From positions 1 to 64,000 of the forward strand of contig JBDHZV010000001.1 in assembly GCA_039812125.1 (NCBI GenBank): a stretch of DNA of 64,000 bases, given 5' to 3'. The notes beneath the pieces are model-generated. The model did no database searches and was not told the origin of the DNA. It saw only the letters and a program-made list of their open reading frames with translations. Below are positions 33,615-45,474 of this stretch, one piece after another (the first letter of the stretch is position 1; every line of letters begins with the position of its first letter). Both the position numbers and the translations under genes were made by a program. The stretch is from Prado023 sp039812125. GTDB lineage: Bacteria > Actinomycetota > Actinomycetes > S36-B12 > CAIYMF01.

Positions 33615-36106
33615 GTCACCACACCCTCGATCACGGCGTACCACTGCGCGAGCAGGTCCTCGGCCCGCTGGTCGGAGGCCCCCTCCGCCCACAGCCGGAT
33701 CACGGCCTGGACCTCGTCCGGCACTGCCAGCACCCAGCCGCCGTCCGGCTCCACGATCCGCACCCCCTCCGAGGTGGGCACGGCGCGGTCGCCGGCGACC
33801 TCCACCAGGGTGCGCATGACCGCGCCGCGCCGCGCCCACGGGGTGGCCACGGTGGTGCGCGACAGGTGCGCCTGCGGGATGCGCCGGTCGATGGCCGACA
33901 GCGTGAGCTGGGTGCGCGCGACCAGGCCCACCAGCCGCATGAAGGCGGCGATCCCGTCGACGTGGGGCCCGGTCTCCGGCACGATGAAGCCGCCCCGGCC
34001 GTCCCCGGCGAAGATCAGCCCGGGCCGGCCCGCGACCCGGGACAGCGCGGCCGAGGACGTCCCGGACCACTCGACGCTGACCCCGTGGTAGGCGGTGACG
34101 CCCTGGGCGATCCGGGTGGTGGTCTCGGGCAGGGCGACGAACCCCCCGTGCCGCTCCGCCGCCACCAGGTCGAGCATCACCAGCAGGGCCCGGCCGTGGT
34201 CGAACGGCCGGCCCGTCTCGTCCACCAGCGACAGCCGCTCACCGGTCGGGTCGAACCGCACGCCCAGGTCGGAGCGCGACGAGGACACGAGCTCGCCGAG
34301 GCGGGCCATCGCAGCGTGGTAGGAGCGCGCGGTCGAGGTGGGCTGGTCCTCGTCGAGGCGGTTGTTGACCGTCAGCACGCTCACGCCCAGGCTGCTGAGC
34401 ACCCGGGGCAGCACCAGCGACGCCGCGCCGAGCCCGGTGTCGACGACGATCTTCAGCGAGGCGTCGGCGACCCCGTCCAACCGGATGGTGCTGCTGAGCA
34501 TGGCGGCGTACTCGTCGACCACCCGGTGCGGCGTGCGGATGTCGCCGATCTCGCCCGGGAAGGCCCGGCGGAAGTCCCGCCGGGACAGCAGCCGCTCCAG
34601 CTTCTTCTGCTCGGGCACCGCCAGGTCCGAGCCGGACCGGTCCAGGACCAGCAGGTCCAGGCTCTCCGGAACCCCCAGGGTGGTGCGCAGGAACACCCCG
34701 CCCTCGGCAGTCCGGGCGGTGTCGGAGCGCACGATGGGCAGCGGCGCGATCCGCAGGTCGCGGATGTCCATCCCCGCGGCGGTCAGCGAGCCCGCCAGCG
34801 CCCGGTTCATCGCCCGGGCCGCCCGCGAGTGATCCCGGCCGACCGTGACCGTCGAGCCCTTCGGCAGCAGGGAGGCGTACGCGGCGGCCAGCCGGACGAC
34901 CATCTCGGCGGTGATCTCGAGGTTCACGATCCCGGTCACGCCGCGCGGGCCGAACAACGTGCGGTGGCCCTGGGCCTCCCAGATCACGTTGTCGTTCACG
35001 ATCGCGCCGGCCTCGATGGTCTTCGCGGGGTAGACGTGCACCCCCGGGGAGATCTGCACCTCCTCCTCGAGCACGCACTGGTCGCCGATCACGGCGCCCT
35101 GCTCGAGGTGCACCCGGGCGCGCAGCTCGGTGGAGCGGCCGACCAGTGCGGCGTGCAGCTCGCACGAGGCGTCGACGTACACGTTGCTGTCCAGCAGCGA
35201 GCCGACGACGCGGGCCCCGCGCCGCACCAGGACGTTGCTGCCCAGCACGCTGCCCGGGCCCACGAGGGCGTCCTTCTCGACGCGGGTGTGCGGACCGATG
35301 AAGCACGGGGAGACCAGCTGCGCGCCGGGGTCCACGTCGGCGCCCTCGCCGACCCAGATCCCGGGGGCGACCTCGAAGCCGTCGATGTCGACCGCGACCC
35401 GGCCGCTGAGGACGTCGCGCTGCACCGACAGGTAGCTGTCGATCGTGCCGACGTCCTCCCAGTACGCGTTGGTCACGAACCCGAAGACCGGCTCACCGGC
35501 CTCGATCAGCTGCGGGAAGACGTCGCGCGCCCAGTCCACGACCTCGTCGACCGGGATGCTGCGCAGCACATGCGGCTCGATCACGTAGATCCCGGTGTTG
35601 ACCGTGTCGGAGAACACCTGGCCCCAGGTGGGCTTCTCCACGAACCGCTCGATGCGGCCGTCCTCGGAGGTGATGACGTTGCCGAACTCGACGACGTTGG
35701 GCTTGCGGGCCAGCGCGACTGTCACCGCAGCCCGCTGCTGATCGTGGAAGGCCAGCAGCGCGCCCAGGTCGATGTCGGTCAGCGCGTCGCCCGAGACCAC
35801 CAGGAAGCGCTCGCCCCGCAGGCCCCGCTCCGCGTTGCGGACGCTGCCGGCGGTGCCCAGCGGCACTGCCTCGGTCGCGTAGGACAGCTGCATCCCGAGC
35901 TCGGCGCCGTCGCCGAAGTAGGACCGGATCGAGCTGGCCAGGTACTGCACGGTGACCACGGCCTCGGTGATGCCGTGGCGGTGCAGCAGCCGCAGGATGT
36001 GGCCCATGATCGGCTCGCCGACGACCGGCAGGAGCGGCTTGGGCACGTTGGTGGTCAGCGGGCGCAGCCGCGTGCCCTCACCGCCGGCCATCACGACAGC
36101 ACGCAT
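33611..36106 (-). CDS. Sugar-phosphate nucleotidyltransferase fused to degenerate phosphomannomutase domain
   Basis: 831-residue fusion. Residues 1-235 are a nucleotidyltransferase with MAGGEGTRLRPLTTNVPKPL and the Mg-binding VSGDALTDID. About 250-370 form left-handed beta-helix hexapeptide repeats. About 375-831 have the phosphohexomutase fold. Usual annotation is mannose-1-phosphate guanylyltransferase (GDP-mannose for PimA would fit), but the nucleotide and sugar are not proven. The mutase active-site loops are altered: the Ser loop reads RTTLGV at 474, the metal loop DPTGER at 619 and the sugar loop GDGRGG near 702. GGAGG precedes the ATG. Confidence 0.87.
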   Translation of the reverse strand: MRAVVMAGGEGTRLRPLTTNVPKPLLPVVGEPIMGHILRLLHRHGITEAVVTVQYLASSIRSYFGDGAELGMQLSYATEAVPLGTAGSVRNAERGLRGERFLVVSGDALTDIDLGALLAFHDQQRAAVTVALARKPNVVEFGNVITSEDGRIERFVEKPTWGQVFSDTVNTGIYVIEPHVLRSIPVDEVVDWARDVFPQLIEAGEPVFGFVTNAYWEDVGTIDSYLSVQRDVLSGRVAVDIDGFEVAPGIWVGEGADVDPGAQLVSPCFIGPHTRVEKDALVGPGSVLGSNVLVRRGARVVGSLLDSNVYVDASCELHAALVGRSTELRARVHLEQGAVIGDQCVLEEEVQISPGVHVYPAKTIEAGAIVNDNVIWEAQGHRTLFGPRGVTGIVNLEITAEMVVRLAAAYASLLPKGSTVTVGRDHSRAARAMNRALAGSLTAAGMDIRDLRIAPLPIVRSDTARTAEGGVFLRTTLGVPESLDLLVLDRSGSDLAVPEQKKLERLLSRRDFRRAFPGEIGDIRTPHRVVDEYAAMLSSTIRLDGVADASLKIVVDTGLGAASLVLPRVLSSLGVSVLTVNNRLDEDQPTSTARSYHAAMARLGELVSSSRSDLGVRFDPTGERLSLVDETGRPFDHGRALLVMLDLVAAERHGGFVALPETTTRIAQGVTAYHGVSVEWSGTSSAALSRVAGRPGLIFAGDGRGGFIVPETGPHVDGIAAFMRLVGLVARTQLTLSAIDRRIPQAHLSRTTVATPWARRGAVMRTLVEVAGDRAVPTSEGVRIVEPDGGWVLAVPDEVQAVIRLWAEGASDQRAEDLLAQWYAVIEGVVT

Positions 36107-36115
36107 GCGGACCTC

Positions 36116-36712
36116 CTACCGGACCGCCGGCATCGCCGCGAGCACCTCGCGGGACTGCCGGACGTACAGCAGCGCACTGTAGAGGTACAGCCCGGCCCCC
36201 CAGATGGCCAGTGCCCACCCCAGCACCCGTGCGGCCATCGCCGGGCCCGCGACCGCGCTGACCCCCCACAGCAGCAGGGGGAAGGACAGCAGCAGGTTGA
36301 ACGTCGCGGCCTTGCCCACGAAGTTGACCGGCAGGCCGGTCACGCCCCGGGAGCGCAACCGGGCCATCTGGACCGCCAGCAGCACGTCACGGCCGACCAG
36401 CAGCACGACGAACCACCAGGGCACGACCCCACGCAGCAGGAACACCACGAGCACCGCGAGCGTGGACAGCCGGTCGGCGATGGGGTCGAGCAGCTGCCCG
36501 ACCCGGGAGATCTGGTTCCACCGACGGGCGAGCATCCCGTCGAGGTAGTCGGTCACGCCGCCGACGGCCAGCACCAGGGCCGCGGGCCCGTCAGCCTCAG
36601 GCACGAGGGCCAGCCACAGGAACACCGGGATGAGCAGCAGCCGGAGCAGGCTCAGCGCATTCGGGAGCGTGACGACGCGGTCGGTCTGGACCCTGGTCTC
36701 CTGGACCCGCAT
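36116..36712 (-). CDS. CDP-alcohol phosphatidyltransferase, PgsA2-like
   Basis: 198-residue membrane protein with the complete family motif LDGMLARR followed by GQLLDPIADR (about 68-92) and four or more helices. It probably makes phosphatidylglycerol phosphate or a related phospholipid; in mycobacteria pgsA2 (Rv1822) holds this place. ATG 36712 has a strong GGAGGGGGGAG upstream; the frame extends 16 codons further without support. The upstream neighbour of the DUF881 group in relatives is the same. Confidence 0.88.
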   Translation of the reverse strand: MRVQETRVQTDRVVTLPNALSLLRLLLIPVFLWLALVPEADGPAALVLAVGGVTDYLDGMLARRWNQISRVGQLLDPIADRLSTLAVLVVFLLRGVVPWWFVVLLVGRDVLLAVQMARLRSRGVTGLPVNFVGKAATFNLLLSFPLLLWGVSAVAGPAMAARVLGWALAIWGAGLYLYSALLYVRQSREVLAAMPAVR

Positions 36713-36814
36713 GCGCTCCCCCCCTCCACGTGGCGGTCGGTCGTCAGCGTACCCCGGCACCGGTGTCCTGCCGGACCCCGAGCGGACCGCCGGCGGGCCG
36801 GGAACGGCCGCGGG

Positions 36815-37615
36815 TCAGCGGCCCTGGAACGTGGCGTGGCCGGGGCCGTGCGCCAGGAACGCCGACATCCCGGCGGCCCGGTCCGCCGTGGCGAACAGCG
36901 CCGCGAACTCCCGGCGCTCGACCTCGCAGCCGGAGGCCACGTCGACCGCCAGGCCGCTGTCGATCGCCCGCTTGGCCGCGGCCAGCGCCAGCGGGGCCCC
37001 CTCGGCCAGCTGGGCCGCGAGCGCAGTGGCCTCCGCCAGGACCCGGTCGTCGGGCACGACCCGGTCGACCAGCCCGATGCCCAGTGCCTCCGGCGCCCCG
37101 ACCAGCCGCCCGGTCATGATCAGGTCCTTGGCCCGGGAGGGCCCGACGAGGCGGGGCAGCCGCTGCGTCCCGCCCAGGCCCGGGATGATCCCCAGCAGCA
37201 CCTCCGGCTGGCCGAGCCGGGCGCCCTGCCCGGCCACCCGCAGGTCGGCACACAGGGCCAGCTCGCACCCACCGCCCAGCGCAACACCGTTGATCGCCGC
37301 GATCACGGGCATGCGCAGGCCGGCGACCGCTGCGAAGGACTGCTGGAGCAGGTGGGAGGCCTCGACCATGGCGTCGTGGTCCATGGCCGCCATCTCCTTG
37401 ATGTCGGCACCCGCGGCGAACACCCGGGGACCGCCGTGCAGCACCACGGCGCGGACCTGGGGGGCATCCTCCAGCCAGCGGGCCGCGGCCAGGATCTCAC
37501 GCTGCGTGGCCAGGGACAGCGCGTTCACCGGGGGACGGTCCAGCCGCAGGGTCGCGACTGATCCGTCGAGCTCCACCCGGGTGTGCTCACCCGGCACCAC
37601 GATCTCGCCCGCCAT
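36815..37615 (-). CDS. Enoyl-CoA hydratase/isomerase family protein
   Basis: 266-residue crotonase-fold enzyme. The oxyanion-hole region (FAAGADIKEMAAM near 68) and the glutamate motif GGGCELALCADLRVAG (about 116-131) with GQPEVLLGIIPGLGGTQRL are typical of active hydratases, with both catalytic Glu positions present. It could hydrate crotonyl-CoA or act in beta-oxidation. GAGGAGGGG precedes the ATG. It is divergent from glgX. Confidence 0.9.
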   Translation of the reverse strand: MAGEIVVPGEHTRVELDGSVATLRLDRPPVNALSLATQREILAAARWLEDAPQVRAVVLHGGPRVFAAGADIKEMAAMDHDAMVEASHLLQQSFAAVAGLRMPVIAAINGVALGGGCELALCADLRVAGQGARLGQPEVLLGIIPGLGGTQRLPRLVGPSRAKDLIMTGRLVGAPEALGIGLVDRVVPDDRVLAEATALAAQLAEGAPLALAAAKRAIDSGLAVDVASGCEVERREFAALFATADRAAGMSAFLAHGPGHATFQGR

Positions 37616-37745
37616 GGCCGCTCCCCTCCTCGGCTGCCGAGTTGGCTGCCGACCCCGCTGCCGGGCCCGGGCCGGACCCCAGCGCTCGGCCCCGGATCGG
37701 ACCGGGATCTCGCGCACGGGAATCCTGCTGCCGGCCGTTCGTCGA

Positions 37746-37751
37746 GGGTAG
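37746..37751 (-). promoter_or_regulatory. Putative -10 box for enoyl-CoA hydratase gene
   Basis: TACCCT on the minus strand in the 197-bp divergent gap before glgX. It would leave a leader of about 120 nt. Nothing else was recognised in the gap. Confidence 0.3.
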
Positions 37752-37800
37752 CAACGGGGCACCGGGGAGGAGCGTCCACGACGTTCGCGCAGGGAGTGGG

Positions 37801-37806
37801 TACTCT
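37801..37806 (+). promoter_or_regulatory. -10 box of a leaderless gene (glgX)
   Basis: TACTCT exactly 6 nt before the GTG at 37813. Confidence 0.55.
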
Positions 37807-37812
37807 TTGCCC

Positions 37813-40005
<2,193 letters not shown>

Positions 40006-40059
40006 CCTGCCCGGGGGGGTCGGTCCCCCACCAGCAGGCGCGGGTGGTTGCGTTGGTAG

Positions 40060-40065
40060 TAGCGT
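40060..40065 (+). promoter_or_regulatory. -10 box of a leaderless gene (glgE)
   Basis: TAGCGT 7 nt before the GTG at 40073. It would allow glgE-glgB expression apart from glgX. Confidence 0.45.
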
Positions 40066-40072
40066 CGCGGCC

Positions 40073-42052
40073 GTGATTGGTCGCTACCCCATCATTGACA
40101 TCGACCCGGTGGTCGAGGGTGGGCGGTACCCGGTGAAGGCCGCTGTCGGCGAGACCTTCCCCATCTCGGTCACCGCCTTCCGCGAGGGACACGACGCGAT
40201 GAGCGTCGAGGTCCAGTTCGTGCCGCCGGGCTTCACCGACACCGAGTTCCCGATCGGGTCCCCGGACGCGCCGCTGCTGCGCCTGCGCGAGATCGGGCCC
40301 ATGCAGCCCGACCGCTGGACAGCCGACGCCCGCCTGGACCGCGAGGGCGACTGGGCCTTCTACGTGATCTCGTGGGGCGACCCCTACGAGACCTGGAAGC
40401 ACAAGGCCGAGATCAAGCTCCCCGCCGGGATCGACGTGGAGCTCGAGCTCGAGGAGGGTGCCCGGGTGCTCGACCGGGCTGCTGCAGACGCCCTGGACGA
40501 CCACGCCCGCCGTGTCCTCCAGGCCGCGGCGGCCGCCATGCGCGACCAGGAGGAGACTGCCCTGCAGCGCCTCTACGCCGCCGAGGCCCCGGCCGTCCAG
40601 GACGCGCTGCGGGCCCACCCGCTGCGCGAGCGCCCGCACTGGTCGGGCCCGTGGCCGGTCCGGGTCGAGCGCAAGCGCGCCCTGTACGGCGCCTGGTACG
40701 AGTTCTTCCCCCGCAGCGAGGGCGCCACGCTCAACCCGCCCCGGTCCGGCACGTTCCGCACCGCTGCCAAGCGGCTCGAGGGCGTCGCGAAGATGGGCTT
40801 CGAGGTCGTCTACCTGCCCCCGATCCATCCGATCGGCCACACGTTCCGCAAGGGACCGAACAACACCCTGACGCCGGGCCCGGACGACCCGGGCTCGCCG
40901 TGGGCGATCGGCTCCGAGGCCGGCGGCCACGACACGGTGCACCCCGACCTCGGGACCATGGCGGACTTCGAGTACTTCATGTCCGTGGCCGCGGAGAACG
41001 GCCTGGAGATCGCGCTGGACTTCGCACTGCAGGCCTCGCCGGACCACCCGTGGGTCACGGAGCACCCGAACTGGTTCACGATCCGCGCGGACGGATCGAT
41101 CGCGTACGCGGAGAACCCCCCCAAGAAGTACCAGGACATCTACCCGGTCTACTTCGACGACGACTTCGACGGCATCGTCGACGAGTGCGAGCGGATCCTG
41201 CGGCTCTGGATGAGCAAGGGCGTGCGGATCTTCCGCGTGGACAACCCCCACACCAAGCCCGTGCACTTCTGGGAGGTGCTGTTCGCGCGCATCTACGCCA
41301 CGGATCCCGACGTGCTGTTCCTGGCCGAGGCGTTCACCCGCCCCGCGATGATGCGCACGCTGGGCACCGTCGGGTTCCAGCAGAGCTACTCGTACTTCAC
41401 CTGGCGCAACACCAAGTGGGAGATCGAGACCTACTTCACGGAGCTGAGCACGTACGCGGCCAACTACATGCGGCCCAACTGCTTCGTGAACACCCCGGAC
41501 ATCAACCCCTTCTTCCTGCAGTCGGGCAACCGCAGCGCGTTCGCAATCCGGGCCACCGTCGCCGCCCTGCTGGCACCCACCTACGGGGTGTACGCGGGCT
41601 TCGAGGTGTACGAGCACAAGCCGCTGGCGCCGGGCAAGGAGGAGTACCTGGACTCGGAGAAGTTCCAGTACCGTCCGCGGGACTGGAACGCCGCGTCCCA
41701 CACCGGCCTCGCTGCGTACTTCGCGATGCTCAACGGGATCCGCCGGGAGCACCCGGCGTTCCAGGAGCTGCGCAACCTGCGCTTCGAGCACATCGACAAC
41801 CCGCAGATGATCGCCTGGTCCAAGCGGCATGCCGACGAGGTCGTGGTGGTCACCTGCGTGCTCGACCCGAACGGCCCCCAGGCCGGGGTGCTGCACCTCG
41901 ACCTGGCCGCGCTGGGCTTCGGCAGCGACGAGAAGGTCCTCGCACGCGACCTCATCACCGGGCAGACGTTCGCCTGGGGATCGTCGAACTGGATCAGGCA
42001 CGACCCCGATTTCAACGTTGCACATGCCGTAGTTCTGGAGAGGATGCCATGA
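40073..42052 (+). CDS. glgE: Alpha-1,4-glucan:maltose-1-phosphate maltosyltransferase GlgE
   Basis: 659-residue GH13_3 enzyme that extends alpha-glucan with maltose 1-phosphate. The N-terminal domain starts IGRYPIIDIDPVVEGGRYPV. The barrel has YLPPIHPIGHTFRKG, the nucleophile Asp in IFRVDNPHTKP and the acid Glu in FLAEAFTRP. GTG 40073 follows a -10 box by 7 nt. Its stop overlaps the glgB start (ATGA). No treS or pep2 gene is nearby, so maltose 1-phosphate must come from genes elsewhere, for example a GlgM/GlgA-type enzyme. Confidence 0.96.
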   Translation: MIGRYPIIDIDPVVEGGRYPVKAAVGETFPISVTAFREGHDAMSVEVQFVPPGFTDTEFPIGSPDAPLLRLREIGPMQPDRWTADARLDREGDWAFYVISWGDPYETWKHKAEIKLPAGIDVELELEEGARVLDRAAADALDDHARRVLQAAAAAMRDQEETALQRLYAAEAPAVQDALRAHPLRERPHWSGPWPVRVERKRALYGAWYEFFPRSEGATLNPPRSGTFRTAAKRLEGVAKMGFEVVYLPPIHPIGHTFRKGPNNTLTPGPDDPGSPWAIGSEAGGHDTVHPDLGTMADFEYFMSVAAENGLEIALDFALQASPDHPWVTEHPNWFTIRADGSIAYAENPPKKYQDIYPVYFDDDFDGIVDECERILRLWMSKGVRIFRVDNPHTKPVHFWEVLFARIYATDPDVLFLAEAFTRPAMMRTLGTVGFQQSYSYFTWRNTKWEIETYFTELSTYAANYMRPNCFVNTPDINPFFLQSGNRSAFAIRATVAALLAPTYGVYAGFEVYEHKPLAPGKEEYLDSEKFQYRPRDWNAASHTGLAAYFAMLNGIRREHPAFQELRNLRFEHIDNPQMIAWSKRHADEVVVVTCVLDPNGPQAGVLHLDLAALGFGSDEKVLARDLITGQTFAWGSSNWIRHDPDFNVAHAVVLERMP

Positions 42053-44307
42053 CCCCGACCGACACCCCCGCGGACCCGACGCCTGTGCCTGCCGAGCCTC
42101 CGGCGCCCAAGGGGCCCGCGAAGCACCCCGTCAGCACCGGCGACATCGACCGCCTGGTCGACGGGGCCCACCACAGCCCGCACTCCATCCTCGGCGCCCA
42201 CCCGCACGATGGCGGCGTGACCATCCGGGTGCTGCGGCCGATGGCCAAGGAGGTCATCGTCGTGACCCCCGAGGACCGGGTCGCCATGACCCACGAGCAC
42301 CGCGGGGTCTGGGTCGCGGTGCTCGACCAGGACGTGGTCCCGTCGTACACCATCGACGTCAGCTACGGGCAGGGCCTCATCCCGGCCGACGATCCGTACC
42401 GCTACCTGCCCACCCTGGGCGAGCTCGACCTGTACCTGATCGGCGAGGGCCGCCACGAGGAGCTGTGGAAGACCCTCGGCGCCCATGAGCGGACCTACGA
42501 CAGCCCGTTCGGCCCCATCAGCGGCACGTCGTTCGCCGTGTGGGCACCCAGCGCCGAGGGCGTCCGGGTCATCGGCGACTTCAACGGCTGGGACGGCACC
42601 GGCCACCCCATGCGGTCCATGGGTGGCACCGGCGTCTGGGAGCTGTTCATCCCGAACATCGGGGCCGGCACCACCTACAAGTTCTCGATCCTGGGCAAGG
42701 ACTGGGTGTGGCGCGAGAAGGCCGACCCGATGGCGTTCCACACCGAGGTCCCGCCGTCAACCGGGTCGGTCGTCTACACCTCGGACTACACGTGGAGCGA
42801 CGACGAGTGGCTGGCCAAGCGCGCCGCCACCGACGTGCTCAGCTCCCCGATGTCGGTGTACGAGGTCCACCTCGGCTCCTGGCGGCTGGGACTGGACTAC
42901 CGCCAGATCGCCGACGAGCTGGTGGAGTACGTCACCGAGATGGGCTTCACCCATGTCGAGCTCATGCCGGTGGCCGAGCACCCGTACGCCCCGTCCTGGG
43001 GCTACCAGGTGACCTCGTACTTCGCACCCACGTCGCGCTTCGGCAAGCCGGACGACTTCCGCTACGTGGTCGACTGCCTGCACCAGGCCGGCATCGGCGT
43101 CATCCTGGACTGGGTCCCGGCGCACTTCCCGAAGGACTCCTGGGCGCTGGCCCGCTTCGACGGGACCGCGCTGTACGAGCACGCCGACCCCCGCCGCGGG
43201 GAGCAGCCGGACTGGGGCACCTTCGTGTTCGACTTCGGCCGCACCGAGGTCCGCAACTTCCTGGTCGCCAACGCGATCTTCTGGCTGGAGGAGTTCCACA
43301 TCGACGGCCTGCGGGTCGACGCGGTGGCGGCCATGCTCTACCTGGACTACTCGCGCAACGAGGGCGAATGGCTGCCCAACCAGTACGGCGGCCGGGAGAA
43401 CCTCGACGCGGTCGCGTTCCTGCAGGAGATGAACGCGACCGTCTACAAGCGGGTCCCCGGCGTGGTCACGGTGGCCGAGGAGTCGACGTCGTGGCCGGGC
43501 GTCACCCGGCCGACCTACCTGGGCGGCCTGGGCTTCGGCCTCAAGTGGAACATGGGCTGGATGAACGACTCGCTGGGCTACATCTCCCGCGAGCCGGTCC
43601 ACCGCATGTGGCACCACAACGAGATGACCTTCGCCATGGTCTACGCCTGGAGCGAGAACTTCTGCCTGCCGATCTCGCACGACGAGGTCGTCCACGGCAA
43701 GGGCTCCCTGGTGCAGAAGATGCCCGGCGACCGCTGGCAGAAGATGGCCAACCTGCGGGCCTACCTGGGCTACATGTGGGCCCACCCCGGCAAGCAGCTG
43801 CTGTTCATGGGCAGCGAGTTCGGCCAGACCTCGGAGTGGAGCGAGGAGCGCGGCCTGGAGTGGTGGCTCTGCGAGTACAAGGACCACTACGGCGTCCAGC
43901 ACTGCATGCGCGACATGAACCGGGTGTACCGCGAGACCAACGCCCTGTGGGCCATGGACAACTCCCCCGAGGGCTTCCAGTGGATCGATGCCAACGACGC
44001 ATCGGGCAACGTGTTCTCGTGGCTGCGCTACGGGACCGACGGCTCGATCATCGCCTCGATCACGAACTTCTCGCCGGTCGTGCGCGGTGACTACCGGGTC
44101 GGCCTGCCGCACACGGGCACCTGGACAGAGGTGCTCAACACCGACGCGGAGGGCTACGGCGGTTCCGGCGTGGGCAACTTCGGGGCGATCGATGCCGAGT
44201 CCGTGCCCTGGCACAGCCGGCCCGCGTCGGCGGCGATCACCCTGCCGCCGCTGGCCACGGTCTGGCTGCGCTTCGAGCCCGCCGCCGGCGAGGGCGACGC
44301 GGAGTAG
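42049..44307 (+). CDS. glgB: 1,4-alpha-glucan branching enzyme
   Basis: 752-residue GH13_9 enzyme that introduces alpha-1,6 branches. It has a duplicated N-terminal module: residues about 25-120 (GAHHSPHSILGAHPHDGG) and CBM48 (SFAVWAPSAEGVRVIGDFNG near 163). The catalytic barrel has GLRVDAVAAMLYLDY and VAEESTSWPGV. A Pro-rich N-terminal tail of 25 residues precedes. The ATG overlaps the glgE stop (ATGA). It works with GlgE to build branched glucan. Confidence 0.96.
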   Translation: MTPTDTPADPTPVPAEPPAPKGPAKHPVSTGDIDRLVDGAHHSPHSILGAHPHDGGVTIRVLRPMAKEVIVVTPEDRVAMTHEHRGVWVAVLDQDVVPSYTIDVSYGQGLIPADDPYRYLPTLGELDLYLIGEGRHEELWKTLGAHERTYDSPFGPISGTSFAVWAPSAEGVRVIGDFNGWDGTGHPMRSMGGTGVWELFIPNIGAGTTYKFSILGKDWVWREKADPMAFHTEVPPSTGSVVYTSDYTWSDDEWLAKRAATDVLSSPMSVYEVHLGSWRLGLDYRQIADELVEYVTEMGFTHVELMPVAEHPYAPSWGYQVTSYFAPTSRFGKPDDFRYVVDCLHQAGIGVILDWVPAHFPKDSWALARFDGTALYEHADPRRGEQPDWGTFVFDFGRTEVRNFLVANAIFWLEEFHIDGLRVDAVAAMLYLDYSRNEGEWLPNQYGGRENLDAVAFLQEMNATVYKRVPGVVTVAEESTSWPGVTRPTYLGGLGFGLKWNMGWMNDSLGYISREPVHRMWHHNEMTFAMVYAWSENFCLPISHDEVVHGKGSLVQKMPGDRWQKMANLRAYLGYMWAHPGKQLLFMGSEFGQTSEWSEERGLEWWLCEYKDHYGVQHCMRDMNRVYRETNALWAMDNSPEGFQWIDANDASGNVFSWLRYGTDGSIIASITNFSPVVRGDYRVGLPHTGTWTEVLNTDAEGYGGSGVGNFGAIDAESVPWHSRPASAAITLPPLATVWLRFEPAAGEGDAE

Positions 44308-44321
44308 GAGCGCGACCTGAT

Positions 44322-44361
44322 GAGGCAGGGCCCCCGACCAGCCGGTCGGGGGCCCTGCCTC
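44322..44361. terminator. Strong bidirectional terminator after glgB
   Basis: A perfect 18-bp stem (44322-44339 and 44344-44361) with a 4-nt AGCC loop, 15 bp after the glgB stop. It serves the convergent thioredoxin gene as well. Confidence 0.88.
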
Positions 44362-44460
44362 GTGTGGGACGGTGGCTCATCCACCGGGTCTTCCGGGTCT
44401 CCCGTGGCCCGCGGCCACATCTCAGGCGGGCCGCGCGGTGGTGGCCCGGTGCAGCGGCGC

Positions 44461-45390
44461 TCAGAACAGGGCGTTGGCCAGGTCCATGCGTGCGCGGGCC
44501 ACCGACGGGTCGTCGGGCCCCACGACCTCGAACAGGTCGAGCAGGTGGGCCCGCAACCGGTCGCGATCCGCCCCTGAGGTGAACCGGATCGCCCCCACCA
44601 GCCGGGCGAACGCCTCGACCGGGCGGGCGTCCAGGACCAGGACGTCGGCCGCGCGCTCCTGGGCCTCGAGGTCGTCGGGGGCGGCGTCCGCGGCGGCCAG
44701 CACCTGTGCGCGGTCCCGGCCGGAGACCCGCTCGAACACCCCCACGAGTGCCAGCCCGGCACGGGCGACCGGGTCCTGGGGCGTGGAGTCCAGGATCGAC
44801 TGGTAGGAGGCGCGCGCCGCGGCCCAGTCGCCGTCCTCGATGGCGACGTAGGCGGCCTCCAGCCGCGGGTCCGCGGGCGGCTCGGCCGCGGGCTCGGCAC
44901 CCCCGACGCCGCGGACGGTGCCTGTCACGCCGTTCGCGGCGGCGAGCTTGAGAAGCTCCTCGAGGTACGCCCGCACCTGCTGCTCGGGCAGGGCGCCCTG
45001 GAACAGCGGGACGGGCCGGCCGCCGACGAGGGCGAACACGCTGGGGATGGACTGCACCGCGAACGCCTGGGCGATCCCGGGGTTGGCGTCGACGTCGACC
45101 TTGGCCAGCACCCACCGACCGGCGTACTCCTCGGCGAGGCGCTCGAGGATGGGCGACAGGGTCTTGCACGGGCCGCACCACGTCGCCCACAGGTCCAGCA
45201 CGACGGGGACGCGGGCGGACAGCTCCAGCGCGTCGCTCTGGAACGTGGCGTCGGTGACATCGACGACCACCGGTGGGGCGCTGGGATCGGCCGCCCGGGT
45301 CGCAGCCCGCTGCTCCGCCTCCTCCTGCGCCTGGCGGGCTGCCGCCAGCGCCGCGAGATCAACTGCACCGTACGCGGAGAGGTTGCTCAT
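44461..45390 (-). CDS. Thioredoxin-TPR fusion protein (YbbN/CnoX-like)
   Basis: 309-residue cytoplasmic protein. The thioredoxin domain (about 45-150) has the active site WCGPC at 71-75, and the rest is a TPR-like helical repeat region (ADPRLEAAYVAIEDGDWAAA onward). CnoX-type proteins act as redox-linked holdases; a Cys pair is retained here. ATG 45390 is chosen since family members begin close to it; an ATG at 45399 is possible. No good ribosome binding site is visible. Confidence 0.88.
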   Translation of the reverse strand: MSNLSAYGAVDLAALAAARQAQEEAEQRAATRAADPSAPPVVVDVTDATFQSDALELSARVPVVLDLWATWCGPCKTLSPILERLAEEYAGRWVLAKVDVDANPGIAQAFAVQSIPSVFALVGGRPVPLFQGALPEQQVRAYLEELLKLAAANGVTGTVRGVGGAEPAAEPPADPRLEAAYVAIEDGDWAAARASYQSILDSTPQDPVARAGLALVGVFERVSGRDRAQVLAAADAAPDDLEAQERAADVLVLDARPVEAFARLVGAIRFTSGADRDRLRAHLLDLFEVVGPDDPSVARARMDLANALF

Positions 45391-45474
45391 GGCCGCCATT
45401 CTCGCATCGCCCCACGGGCACGGGCACGGCTCACCACGGGACCGCACGGACGGGATCAGGCGACCGGATCGGCA

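Noticed and set aside
33866..37561. Open frame of over 1,200 codons opposite the nucleotidyltransferase, phosphatidyltransferase and enoyl-CoA hydratase genes.
   Set aside because: Same composition artefact; it spans three genuine genes and their gaps.
40006..40040. Hairpin GGGGG-TCGGT-CCCCC between glgX and glgE as terminator.
   Set aside because: The stem is only 5 bp and the genes are in the same direction; weak compared with the 18-bp hairpin after glgB.
40372..42048. Open frame in phase with glgB extending upstream through glgE.
   Set aside because: It is a shadow frame of glgE; GlgB homologues start near the ATG at 42049, which overlaps the glgE stop.
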